Below are positions 42,741 through 43,279 of a DNA stretch of 43,279 nucleotides, in pieces (position 1 is the first letter of the stretch; each line of letters opens with the position of its first letter). The translations under genes were made by a program, and so were the position numbers. The stretch comes from Aquirufa sp. (GTDB lineage Bacteria > Bacteroidota > Bacteroidia > Cytophagales > Spirosomataceae), in the NCBI GenBank assembly GCA_030833145.1, contig JAURHT010000004.1, positions 1 to 43,279 of the forward strand. Direction: 5' to 3'. A model generated the notes under the pieces. It ran no database searches, was not told where the DNA came from, and worked only from the letters and a program-made list of their open reading frames with translations.

Positions 42741-43279
42741 ATGAAACACCTGTTCTTATTACTCTTCGCTTTTAGTGTTTTAGGCCAAAGCCCTAAAGAG
42801 AAAATTCAAGTCACGGATTTATTAAAAATCAAGACGGCTGGTAAGCCGCTAGTTTCTCCGAAAGGAAATCAATTCATCTACACCGTCACTTCGATCGTGG
42901 ATGATCCTGATAAGAAGAACGATTTTGTGTACCAAACGCATTTATTTCTAGGTAATCTGCAAACGGGTGAATCGCGTGCCTTAACCTCGGGTAAGAATTC
43001 CATTTCTTCACCCACCTGGAGTCCAGATGGTAGCAAAATTGCTTTCACACGCGATATGGGAGCTAAATCTCAAATTTATGTGTTGGATTTAGCAGGAGGG
43101 GAGCCGCAGGCGATTACAAACTTACCTTTCGCAGTATCCAATCCAATTTGGTCTGCATCAGGTCAGGAAATTTATTTTCAAAGTTCCTTTACGTTGAAAG
43201 AGTTTTTAGTGGATTCTGTCTACAATAAAAAGGGTTTAGTTCCCTCTTGGACTTTGGAAAAACCCATGCTTTCAGGAAT
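42741..43279 (+). CDS. S9 family peptidase (acylaminoacyl-peptidase-like), 5' part only
   Basis: The open frame continues past the end of the window: 179 codons are visible. A signal peptide (MKHLFLLLFAFSVLGQ) is followed by the N-terminal beta-propeller of an exported prolyl oligopeptidase-like enzyme (VTDLLKIKTAGKPLVSPKG, ISSPTWSPDGSKIAFTRD, GGEPQAITNLP). The catalytic Ser/Asp/His domain would lie outside the window, so activity cannot be assessed. It is separated from leuB by a terminator and is presumably transcribed separately. Confidence 0.85.
   Translation, partial: MKHLFLLLFAFSVLGQSPKEKIQVTDLLKIKTAGKPLVSPKGNQFIYTVTSIVDDPDKKNDFVYQTHLFLGNLQTGESRALTSGKNSISSPTWSPDGSKIAFTRDMGAKSQIYVLDLAGGEPQAITNLPFAVSNPIWSASGQEIYFQSSFTLKEFLVDSVYNKKGLVPSWTLEKPMLSG

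Overview
The window comes from a member of the Bacteroidota, most likely a gliding or aquatic Cytophagales relative. The evidence is a full SprA (type IX secretion barrel), GldF, a secreted protein with a type IX C-terminal sorting domain, the LpxC-FabZ fusion, DUF4286 and DUF4199 proteins, AT-leaning DNA with TTG starts and weak ribosome sites, and TAnnTTTG-type promoter boxes. Genus is not established. The DNA is mostly ordinary chromosome: no CRISPR array, insertion sequence or prophage gene was seen, and no stretch over 300 bases lacks a gene.

Layout. 1-2332: 3' end of a DEAD-box RNA helicase with an RGG-rich linker, then apaG with a shortened methyltransferase-like protein, head to head with ung. 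2333-5649: an AT-rich inverted repeat, then a DUF4286 gene overlapping a large FAD/Fe-S dehydrogenase. 5787-8546: orphan FtsX/MacB-type permease, malate dehydrogenase and a DUF1232 membrane protein. 8605-19282: tatA, gatA, an MltD-like lytic transglycosylase with a very basic tail, ruvA and sprA, the last four closely packed. 19343-22810: gcvH, a frameshifted dihydroorotase-like gene, two DUF4199-type membrane proteins and gldF. 22803-27887 (minus): the lipid A block HD phosphohydrolase - lpxD - lpxC/fabZ - lpxA - ABC ATPase, with a possible 14-codon bridging ORF before lpxD. 27975-31096: tRNA(CAU), an NRAMP-related transporter with altered metal-site motifs, and a membrane-anchored AraC-like regulator next to a small type IX cargo protein. 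31097-37930: a PQQ dehydrogenase carrying cytochrome c, divergent from a rhamnose set (GH78 rhamnosidase, RhaT, GntR regulator). 38049-42668: leuC-leuD-cimA/leuA-like-leuB operon. 42741-end: 5' part of an S9 peptidase.

How the genes work together. SprA is the outer-membrane pore through which proteins such as the sorting-domain protein at 30581-31096 would leave the cell; GldF belongs to the gliding machinery tied to the same secretion system. The lpx block supplies lipid A, and MltD and the Tat subunit also serve the envelope. The rhamnose set would release, import and sense L-rhamnose, but the catabolic enzymes are not here. The leu block covers the isopropylmalate steps and a citramalate/isopropylmalate synthase.

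The most unusual items are the frameshift in the dihydroorotase-like gene, the methyltransferase-like protein without its cofactor-binding core, the transporter with changed metal motifs, the micro-ORF coupling HD to lpxD, the AraC/type IX cargo pair, and palindromes at the leu promoter. None by itself proves a new system. All promoter and operator calls are pattern matches made by eye.
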